Of a stretch of 64,000 bases of DNA, positions 31,490 through 41,109 are shown one piece after another. The stretch's first letter is position 1. Every line of letters starts with the position of its first letter. Both the position numbers and the translations under genes were made by a program. The notes below the pieces were generated by a model, which saw only the letters and a list, made by a program, of their open reading frames with translations, made no database searches and had not been told where the DNA came from. Source of the DNA: Bacillus velezensis. GTDB lineage: Bacteria > Bacillota > Bacilli > Bacillales > Bacillaceae. The stretch spans positions 186,001 through 250,000 of the forward strand of contig NZ_LLZC01000012.1 in NCBI RefSeq assembly GCF_001461825.1, written 5' to 3'.

Positions 31490-33904
31490 ATGTTTGTTTC
31501 TTATAAATGGTTAGAAGATTACGTTGACTTGCAGGGAATCGACCCGGCCGTGCTTGCAGAAAAAATTACGAGAGCCGGTATTGAAGTTGAGGGTATCGAG
31601 TATAAAGGGGAGGGCGTAAAAGGCGTTGTCATCGGACACGTGCTTGAGCGTGAACAGCACCCGAATGCCGACAAACTCAACAAATGCCTTGTTGATATCG
31701 GTGCGGAGGAACCCGTGCAGATTATCTGCGGCGCCCCGAATGTTGATAAAGGACAGAAGGTTGCCGTTGCAACGGTCGGAGCCGTGCTTCCCGGCAATTT
31801 CAAAATTAAAAAAGCCAAGCTGCGCGGCGAAGCGTCTCACGGCATGATCTGTTCCCTTCAGGAGCTCGGCATTGAAAGCAAGCTCGTGGCGAAAGAATAT
31901 GCGGAAGGCATTTTCGTTTTTCCGAATGATGCTGAAACGGGAGCTGACGCAATGGCGGCCCTTCAGCTTGATGATGCGATTTTAGAATTGGGCTTAACGC
32001 CGAACCGCGCCGACGCGATGAACATGCTTGGCGTGGCTTATGAAGTTGCGGCTATTCTCGGCGCAGAGGTAAAGCTTCCGGAGGCTTCATATGAAAAAGC
32101 GGCAGAAAAAGCGGCGGATGCTGTTTCCGTTAAGGTTGAAGATACGCAGGCCAATCCGCATTATGCCGCAAAAATCATTAAAAACGTCAAAATCGGCCCG
32201 TCACCGCTTTGGATGCAGACGAAGCTGATGAATGCAGGCATCCGCCCGCATAATAACGTCGTGGACATTACAAACTTCGTCCTCCTTGAGTACGGACAGC
32301 CGCTTCACGCTTTCGATTACGACCGGTTCGGTTCAAAAGAGGTCGTCGTCAGAAAAGCGGCGGAAAATGAAACCATCGTGACGCTGGATGAGCAAGAGCG
32401 CAAGCTGTCAAGCAGCCATTTGGTCATCACAAACGGAAAAAAAGCGCAAGCCGTTGCGGGAGTCATGGGCGGAGCTGAGTCTGAAGTCCGTGAAGACACC
32501 ACTGCGATTTTACTGGAAGCCGCTTATTTCGACGGACAGACCGTCCGCAAAGCGTCGAGAGACCTCGGGCTGAGAAGCGAAGCGAGCGCCAGATATGAAA
32601 AAGGCATTGATCCGGCACGCGTTCTGCTGGCGGCTGAACGGGCCTGCAGTCTCATTCAGGCATATGCCGGCGGAGAAGTGCTCTCAGGCACGGTTGAAGA
32701 AAACCATCTGAAAATCGAAGCAAACAATATTCACGTGTCTGTTGAAAAAGTGAACGCCGTGCTCGGCATGACAATCGCTAAAGAAGAAATCATCAGCATT
32801 TACAAGCGCCTCGGGTTTGCAGTCGGTGAAGCTGAAGACGTTCTCGTCGTAACGGTCCCGTCGCGCCGCGGAGATATTAGAATAGAAGAAGACCTGATTG
32901 AAGAAGCGGCGAGATTGTACGGGTATGACAATATTCCGTCCACGCTTCCGGAAACGGCCGGCACGACAGGCGGCTTGACACCGTACCAGGCAAAACGCCG
33001 GAAAGTGAGACGTTTCCTTGAAGGAGCGGGTCTTTCACAAGCGACCACTTATTCATTAACGAATGATAAAAAAGCGGCCGCTTTTGCGATCGAAAAATCA
33101 TTCAACACGATGCTTGCTCTGCCGATGAGCGAAGAAAGAAGCATTCTCAGACACAGCCTCGTGCCGAATCTTCTTGAAGCCGTTTCATACAATCTGGCCA
33201 GACAGACTGATTCCGTTGCTTTATATGAAACGGGTTCTGTATTTCTGACGAAAGAAGAAAACACAAAACCGGTTGAAAAAGAACGGGTTGCCGGAGCTGT
33301 AACCGGATTGTGGCGCAAAAATTTATGGCAGGGTGAGAAAAAGCCGGTTGATTTCTTCGTCGCCAAAGGAATCGTTGAAGGCCTGCTGCATCAATTGAAT
33401 GTGTCAGACCGGGTTGAATTTGTCCAGTCAGAACGCAAAAACATGCATCCCGGCCGGACGGCAAACATTCTATTGAACGGTTCGCTTGCCGGATTTATCG
33501 GCCAGGTGCATCCGGCAATGGAAAAAGAGCTGGATATCAAAGAAACGTATGTGTTCGAGCTTGATCTGCACGCGCTTCTGACCGAGGAAACAGAACCTGT
33601 CGTGTATACGCCGATTCCGAAGTACCCGTCCGTCACGCGCGACATTGCGCTTGTGGCAGATAAAACCGTTACAAGCGGACAGCTCGAAGCCGTTATCAAA
33701 GAAGCCGGCGGCGCGCTGCTGAAAGAAGTCACCGTATTTGATGTGTACGAAGGTGAGCATATGGAAGAAGGCAAAAAATCCGTCGCCTTCTCGCTCCAAT
33801 ATGTTAACCCTGAACAAACATTGACAGAAGAAGAAGTGACAAAAGTACATGAAAACGTGCTGAAAGCGCTGGAAGAAACGTATCAGGCCGTATTAAGAGG
33901 ATAA
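31490..33904 (+). CDS. pheT: phenylalanyl-tRNA synthetase beta subunit
   Basis: 804 residues with the usual order: tRNA-binding OB domain (about 40-150), B3/B4 editing domain, B5 domain, catalytic-like core and C-terminal FDX-ACB anticodon domain (about 710-804). Length equals B. subtilis PheT as I recall it. ATG 31490 follows AGAGGAGGA. Second gene of the T-box operon, ended by a strong terminator shared with convergent rnhC. Confidence 0.97.
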   Translation: MFVSYKWLEDYVDLQGIDPAVLAEKITRAGIEVEGIEYKGEGVKGVVIGHVLEREQHPNADKLNKCLVDIGAEEPVQIICGAPNVDKGQKVAVATVGAVLPGNFKIKKAKLRGEASHGMICSLQELGIESKLVAKEYAEGIFVFPNDAETGADAMAALQLDDAILELGLTPNRADAMNMLGVAYEVAAILGAEVKLPEASYEKAAEKAADAVSVKVEDTQANPHYAAKIIKNVKIGPSPLWMQTKLMNAGIRPHNNVVDITNFVLLEYGQPLHAFDYDRFGSKEVVVRKAAENETIVTLDEQERKLSSSHLVITNGKKAQAVAGVMGGAESEVREDTTAILLEAAYFDGQTVRKASRDLGLRSEASARYEKGIDPARVLLAAERACSLIQAYAGGEVLSGTVEENHLKIEANNIHVSVEKVNAVLGMTIAKEEIISIYKRLGFAVGEAEDVLVVTVPSRRGDIRIEEDLIEEAARLYGYDNIPSTLPETAGTTGGLTPYQAKRRKVRRFLEGAGLSQATTYSLTNDKKAAAFAIEKSFNTMLALPMSEERSILRHSLVPNLLEAVSYNLARQTDSVALYETGSVFLTKEENTKPVEKERVAGAVTGLWRKNLWQGEKKPVDFFVAKGIVEGLLHQLNVSDRVEFVQSERKNMHPGRTANILLNGSLAGFIGQVHPAMEKELDIKETYVFELDLHALLTEETEPVVYTPIPKYPSVTRDIALVADKTVTSGQLEAVIKEAGGALLKEVTVFDVYEGEHMEEGKKSVAFSLQYVNPEQTLTEEEVTKVHENVLKALEETYQAVLRG

Positions 33905-33905
33905 A

Positions 33906-33940
33906 GAAAAAGCTTGCAGATCACTCTGCAAGCTTTTTTA
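33906..33940. terminator. bidirectional terminator between pheT and rnhC
   Basis: AAAAAGCTTGCAGA...TCTGCAAGCTTTTT, a perfect ten-base-pair hairpin with A and T flanks, usable from both sides. Confidence 0.92.
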
Positions 33941-34882
33941 CTATGACCGCTTCCGTTCAACAAGGCGTTTCGCTTTTTGCGTATTGGCAAAATGAAGTTT
34001 GGTGAACGTTCTGAGCGCACCTTCTCCCTTATTGATGATCAGCTTGGCGGCAGCTTCATCGACGTGCGGCCCCGCGCCTTTTGGAATCGTCATCCCAGCC
34101 TCACGCGAAAGCTTATCCATTTCAATTAAGAAAGAATATCGCGCAATGATAGAGGCTGCGGCGACGGAAAGATGTATGCTTTCCGCTTTCGTGCTGAAAA
34201 ACGTTTTTTCTTTTACGATATCCCGTCCGGAAAGATGCTTAAAATAAATGCCGGGCTCTGCGAATTGGTCAATCAGAATCGCTTCCGGTTTAACGCCGTT
34301 CATTTTTCTCAGCAGATTGGAAATCGCCTGATTATGAAGGAGCGCCTTCATTTTTCCTTGGCTCATGCCTTTTTCCTGCATCTGATTGTATTTTTCGTTT
34401 TTTAACACAAGCAGGCTGTAAGGAATGGTTTTAATTAACAGTTTGGCGATTTCAATAATCTGCGGATCTTTTAAATCCTTCGAATCCTTCACACCGAGTT
34501 CTCTCATTAAAGAGAGCTTTGTTTTGTCGGCGTAGGCGCAGGCAACCGTTATCGGCCCGAAGTAATCGCCTGTTCCGACTTCATCAGAGCCGATCACTGA
34601 CATGGAGGCAATGCCCGCCGGGGGAGCGTAAAGCGGGTCGGCCGCTTTTTTGACGGTTTTCTTTGCTTTCGGCGTCTCAGCCGTTCCCCAGCGGGCCGCT
34701 TCTGTGCCGGCGTTTTTTCCTTGAAAGAGAACCTTGCCCGAGCGGTAGGCTGTAATGGTACAGCCCGGAGGCTTGGCCTGGAAGACGGCGCCCTGCGGAA
34801 CGGCGGGAGTAAGGGAGCCGGCATAGGATTGTTTCATTTGTTCCATAGCGGAAGCGGATACTTTTATAATAGAATGGGACAC
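33941..34882 (-). CDS. rnhC: ribonuclease HIII
   Basis: Degrades RNA in RNA-DNA hybrids. 313 residues: an N-terminal TBP-like substrate-binding domain (about 1-85) and an RNase HII/HIII catalytic domain starting at GSDEVGTGDYFGP, which holds two catalytic acids. Start is GTG 34882 (MSHSIIKVS), preceded on the minus strand by AAAGGAGAT. Longer in-frame starts up to 34957 lack a ribosome site. Divergent from zapA. Confidence 0.95.
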   Translation of the reverse strand: MSHSIIKVSASAMEQMKQSYAGSLTPAVPQGAVFQAKPPGCTITAYRSGKVLFQGKNAGTEAARWGTAETPKAKKTVKKAADPLYAPPAGIASMSVIGSDEVGTGDYFGPITVACAYADKTKLSLMRELGVKDSKDLKDPQIIEIAKLLIKTIPYSLLVLKNEKYNQMQEKGMSQGKMKALLHNQAISNLLRKMNGVKPEAILIDQFAEPGIYFKHLSGRDIVKEKTFFSTKAESIHLSVAAASIIARYSFLIEMDKLSREAGMTIPKGAGPHVDEAAAKLIINKGEGALRTFTKLHFANTQKAKRLVERKRS

Positions 34883-35015
34883 GATATAATCTCCTTTTTT
34901 GGCACTTTTCACTGTATATACCAGTGTATCATAACAGCCCGAGGCTCGTCTTTCCATTCAAACGATAATCGTGGTATGATAGGAACTAGGATTCTCGCGG
35001 AATGGAGGAGAAACG

Positions 35016-35273
35016 TTGTCTGACGGCAAAAAAACCAAAACGACAGTAAACATTTACGGCCAGCACTTCACCATTATCGGGGAAGAAAGCAAAGCGCACA
35101 TGCGCCATGTGGCCGGAGTGGTTGATGATAAAATGAGAGAAATCAACGAGAAAAATCCATATCTTGATATAAATAAGCTCGCTGTATTGACTGCGGTCAA
35201 TGTCGTGCATGATTATATGAAACTGCAAGAAAAATATGAAATACTGGAGCGGCAGCTTAAAGAAAAGGAATGA
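35016..35273 (+). CDS. zapA: cell division protein ZapA
   Basis: 85 residues: an N-terminal FtsZ-binding head (TTVNIYGQHFTIIGEE) and a C-terminal coiled coil (about 45-85) that dimerises it. It binds and bundles FtsZ filaments at midcell. Start is TTG 35016, with AATGGAGGAGAAA at good spacing before it. yshB begins eight bases after its stop. Confidence 0.93.
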   Translation: MSDGKKTKTTVNIYGQHFTIIGEESKAHMRHVAGVVDDKMREINEKNPYLDINKLAVLTAVNVVHDYMKLQEKYEILERQLKEKE

Positions 35274-35280
35274 ACACCAT

Positions 35281-35814
35281 ATGATAGATATCATCATCTT
35301 AGTTTTGCTCTTAATGGGCACATTGCTTGGATTAAAAAGAGGATTTATCCTCCAATTTATATATTTAACGAGTTTCATCCTCTCGATTGCGTTTGCGGCG
35401 CTTTTTTACAAAAGCCTGGCCCCGCATCTGAGCTTTATACCCGCGCCTGATTTTTCCGGCGGGCAGGCGGCTCTGTCTTTTATTAAAGGAAACGTAGAGA
35501 CGGCTTATTACAACGCGATCGCGTTTGTCATTTTGTTTATCATCGCAAAGATTCTGCTCCGGATTATCGGAGCGGCGCTTAATATCATCGCCGGCATTCC
35601 GGTCATTAAACAGATCAACAAACTGCTGGGCGGGGTGCTTGGGTTTCTGGAAGTCTATTTATTTGCGTTTATCCTGTTATACGTCGCATCCGTACTGCCG
35701 GTAAGCGCGCTTCAGGATATGCTCGCACAATCGACGCTTGCAAATATCATCACACATCATACGCCGTATCTGTCAGGGCTCCTGCAAGAACTGTGGGCCC
35801 AGTACGGGGCATAA
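35281..35814 (+). CDS. yshB: CvpA-family membrane protein YshB
   Basis: 177 residues with four transmembrane helices (about 2-20, 25-45, 75-95, 110-135), matching the CvpA/colicin V production family, whose role outside E. coli is unclear. It has the family start MIDIIILVLL and GLKRGF loop. Starts at ATG 35281, with AAAAGGAATGA upstream. Operon with zapA; ended by a hairpin. Confidence 0.88.
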   Translation: MIDIIILVLLLMGTLLGLKRGFILQFIYLTSFILSIAFAALFYKSLAPHLSFIPAPDFSGGQAALSFIKGNVETAYYNAIAFVILFIIAKILLRIIGAALNIIAGIPVIKQINKLLGGVLGFLEVYLFAFILLYVASVLPVSALQDMLAQSTLANIITHHTPYLSGLLQELWAQYGA

Positions 35815-35844
35815 AAAACTTCTCTTGACCGGAGAAGTTTTTTT
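35815..35844 (+). terminator. terminator of zapA-yshB
   Basis: AACTTCTC / GAGAAGTT hairpin with a seven-base loop and a seven-base T-run. Confidence 0.88.
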
Positions 35845-35919
35845 CAAGCTCTGCGTCAGTTGTGCCGGAGGAGAAAAATTTGTATGATGAAAAGCAGGAA
35901 ACGACTGGGGGTTAACAGT

Positions 35920-37632
35920 ATGCATAAAAAAGATATCATCAGGCTGCTTGAAACGATTGCGGTCTATATGGAACTGAAAGGGGACAACCCGTTTAAAATA
36001 TCAGCCTTCCGAAAAGCGGCAGCGGCGCTTGAGCAGGATGACCGCAGCCTGTCGGAAATCGACGACATGATGTCTTTATCCGGAATCGGAAAAGGCACCT
36101 ACGGCGTCATTCGTGAATATATGCAGGAAGGTGTGTCCGGCACGCTTCTCCAATTGCAGAAAGAAGTTCCGGAAGGCTTGGTTCCTCTTTTGAAGCTTCC
36201 GGGCCTCGGCGGCAAAAAAATCGCCAAGCTGTATCAGGAACTGGGCGTTCATGACGCGGAATCGCTGAAAGAAGCGTGCGAGCAGCAAAAAGTTCAGGGG
36301 CTCGCCGGTTTCGGCAAAAAAACGGAGGAGAAAATCCTCCAGGCTCTCGGAGAAGCCGGAAAACAGCCGGAACGGTTTCCGATCGGCTATGCGCTCAGCA
36401 TTGCTTCAGTAATTGAAGAACATTTGGCCCGGCTGACGGATATTCAGAAATATTCCCGGGCCGGCAGTCTCAGAAGAGCGCGGGAAACCGTAAAAGATCT
36501 GGATTACATTATCGCTACAGATCATCCGGAGGCTGTCAGAGAACAGCTTCTTTCTCTCCCGAACGTAAAAGACGTGATAGCGAGCGGGGATACAAAAGTA
36601 TCAGTCATCCTGACCTTTGAATATGAGACGAGTGTGGATTTCCGGCTTGTGACAGAGGAACAGTTTGCCACCACACTGCATCATTTTACCGGTTCTAAAG
36701 ATCACAACATTAAAATGCGCCAGCTGGCGAAAGAGCGCGGTGAACGGATCAGTGAATACGGAGTAGAAACTATAGAAACGGGAGACGTCAAAACATTCCC
36801 GAGCGAAGAAGCGTTTTACGCCCACTTCGGTCTGCCGTTTATTCCTCCTGAGCTCAGAGAAAGCGGGCAGGAGGTCGACACGTACCGGGAAGAAACGGAC
36901 CTTGTGGAGCATAAAGCGATAAAAGGCGATCTCCACATGCACTCAGCCTGGAGTGACGGCGCTTTTTCCATCAGGGAAATGGCAGAAGCATGTATGGCAA
37001 AAGGCTATCAGTACATGGCGATCACCGACCATTCCCAATATTTAAAGGTAGCCAACGGGTTAACGGCCGAGCGGCTCAAAAAACAGGCGGAAGAAATTGA
37101 CGCGTTAAACGCTGAATTTGAAAATTTTCATATTTTTAAAGGCGTAGAAATGGACATTCTCCCCGACGGTTCGCTTGATTATGATGACAGTGTTCTGTCT
37201 GAAATGGATCTTGTCATCGCATCTATTCATTCAAGCTTCAGCCAGCCGGAGCATGTCATTATGAAACGGCTTGAACAGGCGCTGACGAATAAGCACGTGG
37301 ACATTATCGCCCACCCGACGGGACGCCTGATCGGCAGACGGGCCGGCTATGAAGTCGACATCGACATGCTGATTGAACTCGCCGCCAAAACAAATACGGC
37401 GCTTGAACTGAATGCAAACCCCGCGCGCCTCGATTTGCGGACTGAGCATCTGATCAAAGCAAATGAAAAAGGTGTGACTTTGGTCATTAATACCGATGCC
37501 CATAATATCGAGATGCTCGATGATATGAAAACGGGCGTGACCGCTGCGCGCAAAGGCTGGACGGAGACAAAACATGTGTTAAACGCCCGGCCGCTACACG
37601 AGGTCAAAGCATTTCTGACGCGCAATGATTAA
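35920..37632 (+). CDS. polX: family X DNA polymerase / 3'-5' exonuclease PolX
   Basis: 570 residues: helix-hairpin-helix repeats ([33 protein letters not shown]) within the first ~165, the nucleotidyltransferase palm with [16 protein letters not shown] (about 195-210), and a C-terminal PHP exonuclease domain starting HMHSAWSDG. It fills short gaps in base-excision repair. ATG 35920 (MHKKDIIRL) matches B. subtilis in start and length. mutS2 follows after 20 bases, forming a repair operon. Confidence 0.96.
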   Translation: MHKKDIIRLLETIAVYMELKGDNPFKISAFRKAAAALEQDDRSLSEIDDMMSLSGIGKGTYGVIREYMQEGVSGTLLQLQKEVPEGLVPLLKLPGLGGKKIAKLYQELGVHDAESLKEACEQQKVQGLAGFGKKTEEKILQALGEAGKQPERFPIGYALSIASVIEEHLARLTDIQKYSRAGSLRRARETVKDLDYIIATDHPEAVREQLLSLPNVKDVIASGDTKVSVILTFEYETSVDFRLVTEEQFATTLHHFTGSKDHNIKMRQLAKERGERISEYGVETIETGDVKTFPSEEAFYAHFGLPFIPPELRESGQEVDTYREETDLVEHKAIKGDLHMHSAWSDGAFSIREMAEACMAKGYQYMAITDHSQYLKVANGLTAERLKKQAEEIDALNAEFENFHIFKGVEMDILPDGSLDYDDSVLSEMDLVIASIHSSFSQPEHVIMKRLEQALTNKHVDIIAHPTGRLIGRRAGYEVDIDMLIELAAKTNTALELNANPARLDLRTEHLIKANEKGVTLVINTDAHNIEMLDDMKTGVTAARKGWTETKHVLNARPLHEVKAFLTRND

Positions 37633-37652
37633 GTAAGGAGGATCACAAAACC

Positions 37653-40010
37653 GTGCAGCAAAAAGTGTTATCATCACTTGAATTTCATAAAGTAAAAGAA
37701 CAGATTACCGCACATGCCGTCTCATCGCTCGGCCGGGAGAAGCTTCTGCAGCTGAAACCTTTGACGGATCTCTCAGACATCCAAAAACAGCTGGATGAAG
37801 TTGAAGAAGCATCCGCGGTCATGCGCTTGAGAGGCCATGCTCCGTTCGGCGGACTGACCGACATAAGATCCGCTTTACGGCGGGCGGAAATCGGCAGTGT
37901 GCTGACACCGGCGGAATTCACCGAATTGTCCGGGCTGCTGTATGCCGTTAAACAAATGAAGCATTTTATCAGCCAAATGACAGAAGACGGCGTCGGCATT
38001 CCGCTGATACAGGCCCATGCAGAAGAGCTGATTACATTAGGCGATTTGGAAAGGGAGATTAACTCCTGCATTGATGACCATGGTGAAGTGCTTGATCATG
38101 CGTCACCCGCTTTAAGGGGAATCCGCACGCAGCTCAGGACGCTTGAATCAAGAGTCAGAGACCGGCTTGAATCGATGCTGCGTTCATCTTCCGCTTCTAA
38201 AATGCTGTCTGACACCATCGTTACGATTCGGAATGACCGCTTTGTCATCCCGGTCAAACAGGAATACAGATCAAGCTACGGCGGAATTGTCCACGATACA
38301 TCTTCATCCGGTGCGACACTGTTTATTGAACCGCAGGCGATCGTAGATATGAACAACTCGCTTCAGCAGGCGAAAGTAAAAGAAAAACAGGAAATCGAAC
38401 GGATTCTTCGAATGCTGACGGAGCATACGGCTGAACACACACAAGAAATCGCTCAAAATGTGGAAGTGCTGCAGACACTGGATTTCATTTTCGCCAAAGC
38501 GAGATACGCAAAAGCGATGAAGGCGACAAAACCACTTATGAACGGAGACGGCTTTATCCGGCTGAAAAAAGCGCGCCATCCGCTGCTGCCCCAAGATCAA
38601 GTCGTGGCCAACGATATTGAACTGGGCGGAGATTATTCAACGATCGTTATCACGGGGCCGAATACGGGCGGTAAAACCGTTACGTTAAAAACACTCGGGC
38701 TGCTGACGATTATGGCGCAGGCAGGATTACACATACCGGCTGATGAGGGATCGGAAGCAGCCGTATTTGACAATGTGTTTGCCGATATCGGCGATGAACA
38801 GTCGATCGAACAAAGTCTGAGTACGTTCTCATCCCACATGGTCAATATCGTCAATATTTTAAAAGACGTGTCTGAAAACAGTCTTGTGCTGTTTGATGAA
38901 CTCGGTGCCGGAACAGATCCGCAGGAAGGGGCGGCGCTTGCCATGAGCATCCTTGACGAAGTTCACCGGACAAACGCCAGAGTGCTTGCGACAACCCATT
39001 ATCCGGAACTGAAAGCATACGGATATAACAGACAAGGCGTCATGAATGCCAGCGTTGAATTTGACATTGAAACGCTTTCGCCTACCTATAAGCTTCTGAT
39101 CGGAGTGCCGGGCCGAAGCAACGCATTTGAAATCTCAAGACGCCTTGGGCTTCCGGAGCATATCATCGGCCAGGCGAAGTCAGAAATGACCGCCGAACAT
39201 AACGAAGTCGATCTGATGATCGCATCGCTTGAAAATAGCAAAAAAAGAGCGGATGAAGAGCTTTCTGAAACCGAATCAATCAGAAAAGAAGCAGAAAAAC
39301 TGCACAAAGAGCTTCAGCAGCAAATCATTGAGCTGAACGCCCAAAAAGATAAAATGATGGAAGAAGCCGAGCAGAAAGCTGCGGAAAAACTGGAAGCCGC
39401 CGCAAATGAAGCCGAACAGATTATCCGCGAACTCCGGTCCATCAAGCAAGAACACAGATCCTTTAAGGAACACGAGCTGATTGACGCCAAAAAACGCCTC
39501 GGAGACGCGATGCCGGCTTTTGAAAAATCAAAGCAGCCGGAAAGAAAAACAGAGAAAAAACGCGAGCTGAAGCCGGGCGACGAAGTAAAGGTGCTCACAT
39601 TCGGACAAAAAGGGGCGCTGCTTGAAAAAACCGGCGAGAAAGAATGGAACGTTCAAATCGGCATCCTCAAAATGAAGGTGAAGGAAAAAGATCTTGAGTT
39701 TCTCAAATCGGCTCCTGAACCGAAAAAAGAAAAAGCAATCACCGCCGTAAAAGGGAAGGATTATCACGTATCGCTTGAACTTGACCTCAGGGGAGAGCGT
39801 TACGAAAACGCCCTCAGCCGCGTCGAAAAATATTTAGATGACGCGGTGCTTGCCGGCTATCCGAGAGTGTCCATCATTCACGGAAAAGGCACGGGCGCCC
39901 TCCGAAAAGGGGTGCAGGATCTTCTGAAAAACCACCGCAGCGTGAAAAGCTCGCGGTTCGGGGAAGCGGGAGAAGGAGGATCAGGCGTAACGATTGTCGA
40001 ACTAAAATAA
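37653..40010 (+). CDS. mutSB: MutS2 endonuclease/ribosome-rescue ATPase
   Basis: 785 residues: MutS-like core and clamp domains, ABC-type ATPase with Walker A GPNTGGKT (near residue 334-341) and Walker [14 protein letters not shown], a long coiled coil (about 515-630), a KOW-like linker and a C-terminal Smr domain ([24 protein letters not shown]). It lacks the mismatch-binding domain I of MutS. In B. subtilis MutS2 is linked to recombination and splitting of collided ribosomes. GTG start with TAAGGAGGAT before it. Confidence 0.95.
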   Translation: MQQKVLSSLEFHKVKEQITAHAVSSLGREKLLQLKPLTDLSDIQKQLDEVEEASAVMRLRGHAPFGGLTDIRSALRRAEIGSVLTPAEFTELSGLLYAVKQMKHFISQMTEDGVGIPLIQAHAEELITLGDLEREINSCIDDHGEVLDHASPALRGIRTQLRTLESRVRDRLESMLRSSSASKMLSDTIVTIRNDRFVIPVKQEYRSSYGGIVHDTSSSGATLFIEPQAIVDMNNSLQQAKVKEKQEIERILRMLTEHTAEHTQEIAQNVEVLQTLDFIFAKARYAKAMKATKPLMNGDGFIRLKKARHPLLPQDQVVANDIELGGDYSTIVITGPNTGGKTVTLKTLGLLTIMAQAGLHIPADEGSEAAVFDNVFADIGDEQSIEQSLSTFSSHMVNIVNILKDVSENSLVLFDELGAGTDPQEGAALAMSILDEVHRTNARVLATTHYPELKAYGYNRQGVMNASVEFDIETLSPTYKLLIGVPGRSNAFEISRRLGLPEHIIGQAKSEMTAEHNEVDLMIASLENSKKRADEELSETESIRKEAEKLHKELQQQIIELNAQKDKMMEEAEQKAAEKLEAAANEAEQIIRELRSIKQEHRSFKEHELIDAKKRLGDAMPAFEKSKQPERKTEKKRELKPGDEVKVLTFGQKGALLEKTGEKEWNVQIGILKMKVKEKDLEFLKSAPEPKKEKAITAVKGKDYHVSLELDLRGERYENALSRVEKYLDDAVLAGYPRVSIIHGKGTGALRKGVQDLLKNHRSVKSSRFGEAGEGGSGVTIVELK

Positions 40011-40026
40011 AAAGGGAGTAAACGTC

Positions 40027-40431
40027 ATGAATGCTTTTTGGGAAAATGAGCTTGTTGAAATCGCGGCTTATTACAGTGTAGCCGTCTTGTGTCTCGTCAT
40101 TTTTCTGACCGTGTTTGAATTGGTGACATCCTATAAAAACTGGGTGGAAATCCAAAAAGGCAATCTTGCGGTGGCAATGGCGACCGGAGGGAAAATTCTC
40201 GGTATCGCAAATGTCTTTCAGCACAGCATCGCCCAGCATAATTCGCTTTTGCAAATGATCGGCTGGGGCGTATATGGATTTATTATGCTTTTAATCAGCT
40301 ATTTTATCTTTGAATTTCTGACGCCCCGGTTTAAAATTGATAAAGAAATTGAAAAAGATAACAGAGCTGTCGGCTTTATTTCATTTGTCATCTCAGTCGG
40401 CCTGTCATTTGTGGTGGCCGCCGGGATTTAA
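40027..40431 (+). CDS. yshE: DUF350 membrane protein YshE
   Basis: 134 residues with four predicted membrane helices (about 10-28, 50-70, 78-100, 112-132), resembling the DUF350 family, function unknown. AAAGGGAG precedes ATG 40027 and it is 16 bases from mutS2, so it is likely co-transcribed with polX-mutS2. A 27-codon ORF follows. Confidence 0.85.
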   Translation: MNAFWENELVEIAAYYSVAVLCLVIFLTVFELVTSYKNWVEIQKGNLAVAMATGGKILGIANVFQHSIAQHNSLLQMIGWGVYGFIMLLISYFIFEFLTPRFKIDKEIEKDNRAVGFISFVISVGLSFVVAAGI

Positions 40432-40445
40432 GGGGACGGGGAAAA

Positions 40446-40529
40446 ATGGAGAAGCTTGCGAAAGTGCTGCTGTCGGCAGCGGGAATTTTTCTGTTCATCG
40501 GACTTATTTATCTGGTCATGACATCTTAA
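40446..40529 (+). CDS. 27-residue single-helix membrane protein (candidate)
   Basis: A short frame, MEKLAKVLLSAAGIFLFIGL then IYLVMTS, with a purine-rich site (AAGGGGACGGGG) eight bases before the ATG and 14 bases after yshE. It encodes one hydrophobic helix with two lysines at the N side, so it would insert with the C terminus outside or remain monotopic. It ends five bases before the operon terminator. Translation signals and position support it; no homologue is known to me. Confidence 0.6.
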   Translation: MEKLAKVLLSAAGIFLFIGLIYLVMTS

Positions 40530-40534
40530 TACTG

Positions 40535-40572
40535 AAAAAAGGCTGCCGAACTAAAATCGGCGGCCTTTTTTA
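40535..40572. terminator. terminator after yshE operon
   Basis: AAAAAAGGCTGCCGA...TCGGCGGCCTTTTTT hairpin with A and T flanks, serving both the yshE operon and the convergent small gene. Confidence 0.88.
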
Positions 40573-41004
40573 TTGAGAATACCAGTTTATGCAGGCCGTA
40601 TCGGAGCAAATGACGGCTTCCCGACTCATGGCGCGGATGACAGATGGCATGTCTTGATCTTCCATGAGAAAGAGTGTCGTAAAAGAATCATATATGCTCA
40701 TAAAAGCGGCGCGCCGTTTTTCGTCGGCAATGATCATGTCAGCCCGCAGCAGTCCGCATACATCCGAAGCCGCCGTTTGATTGAGTGAAAATATGCCTTT
40801 CTCTTCGACCGGCTCATAATAAGTGCAGCGCTTTATGCCTTTTGAACGGAACACATCCAAAAGTCCCGGAATTAAAAATGGTGAAGTGACATCATCGCTC
40901 GGCAAGTACAGATCGGGATGAAGCAAAAAGGCGGCCGACGTAAACGGCTTCGGCAGCTGGCGCAGGATAGGAACTCCCTCTTCAAAATGCAGCGTTTCCA
41001 GCAA
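40570..41004 (-). CDS. conserved hypothetical protein, function not recognised
   Basis: About 144 residues, no signal peptide or membrane segment. It alternates hydrophobic and charged stretches with motifs such as FLLHPDLYLPSDD and CGLLRADMIIADEKRRAAF, suggesting a small alpha/beta cytosolic protein. The start is difficult: AGGAGG (41018-41013) overlaps a GTG at 41013, so TTG 41004, eight bases further on, is the likely start. It lies between yshE and lcfA on the opposite strand. I cannot assign a function or family. Confidence 0.7.
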   Translation of the reverse strand: MLETLHFEEGVPILRQLPKPFTSAAFLLHPDLYLPSDDVTSPFLIPGLLDVFRSKGIKRCTYYEPVEEKGIFSLNQTAASDVCGLLRADMIIADEKRRAAFMSIYDSFTTLFLMEDQDMPSVIRAMSREAVICSDTACINWYSQ

Positions 41005-41109
41005 ACTCAACACCTCCTGAGACTCGAAATTTCACATGAAACGCTTTCCAATTCCAATCACCCTTCTGCTATAATAATAGTGTATAGGAAAACAGAAGGG
41101 AGAGGTATT

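Noticed and set aside
41030-41050. cre site before lcfA (ATGAAACGCTTTCC)
   Set aside because: Core CG is right but several consensus positions fail; too weak to list as a site.
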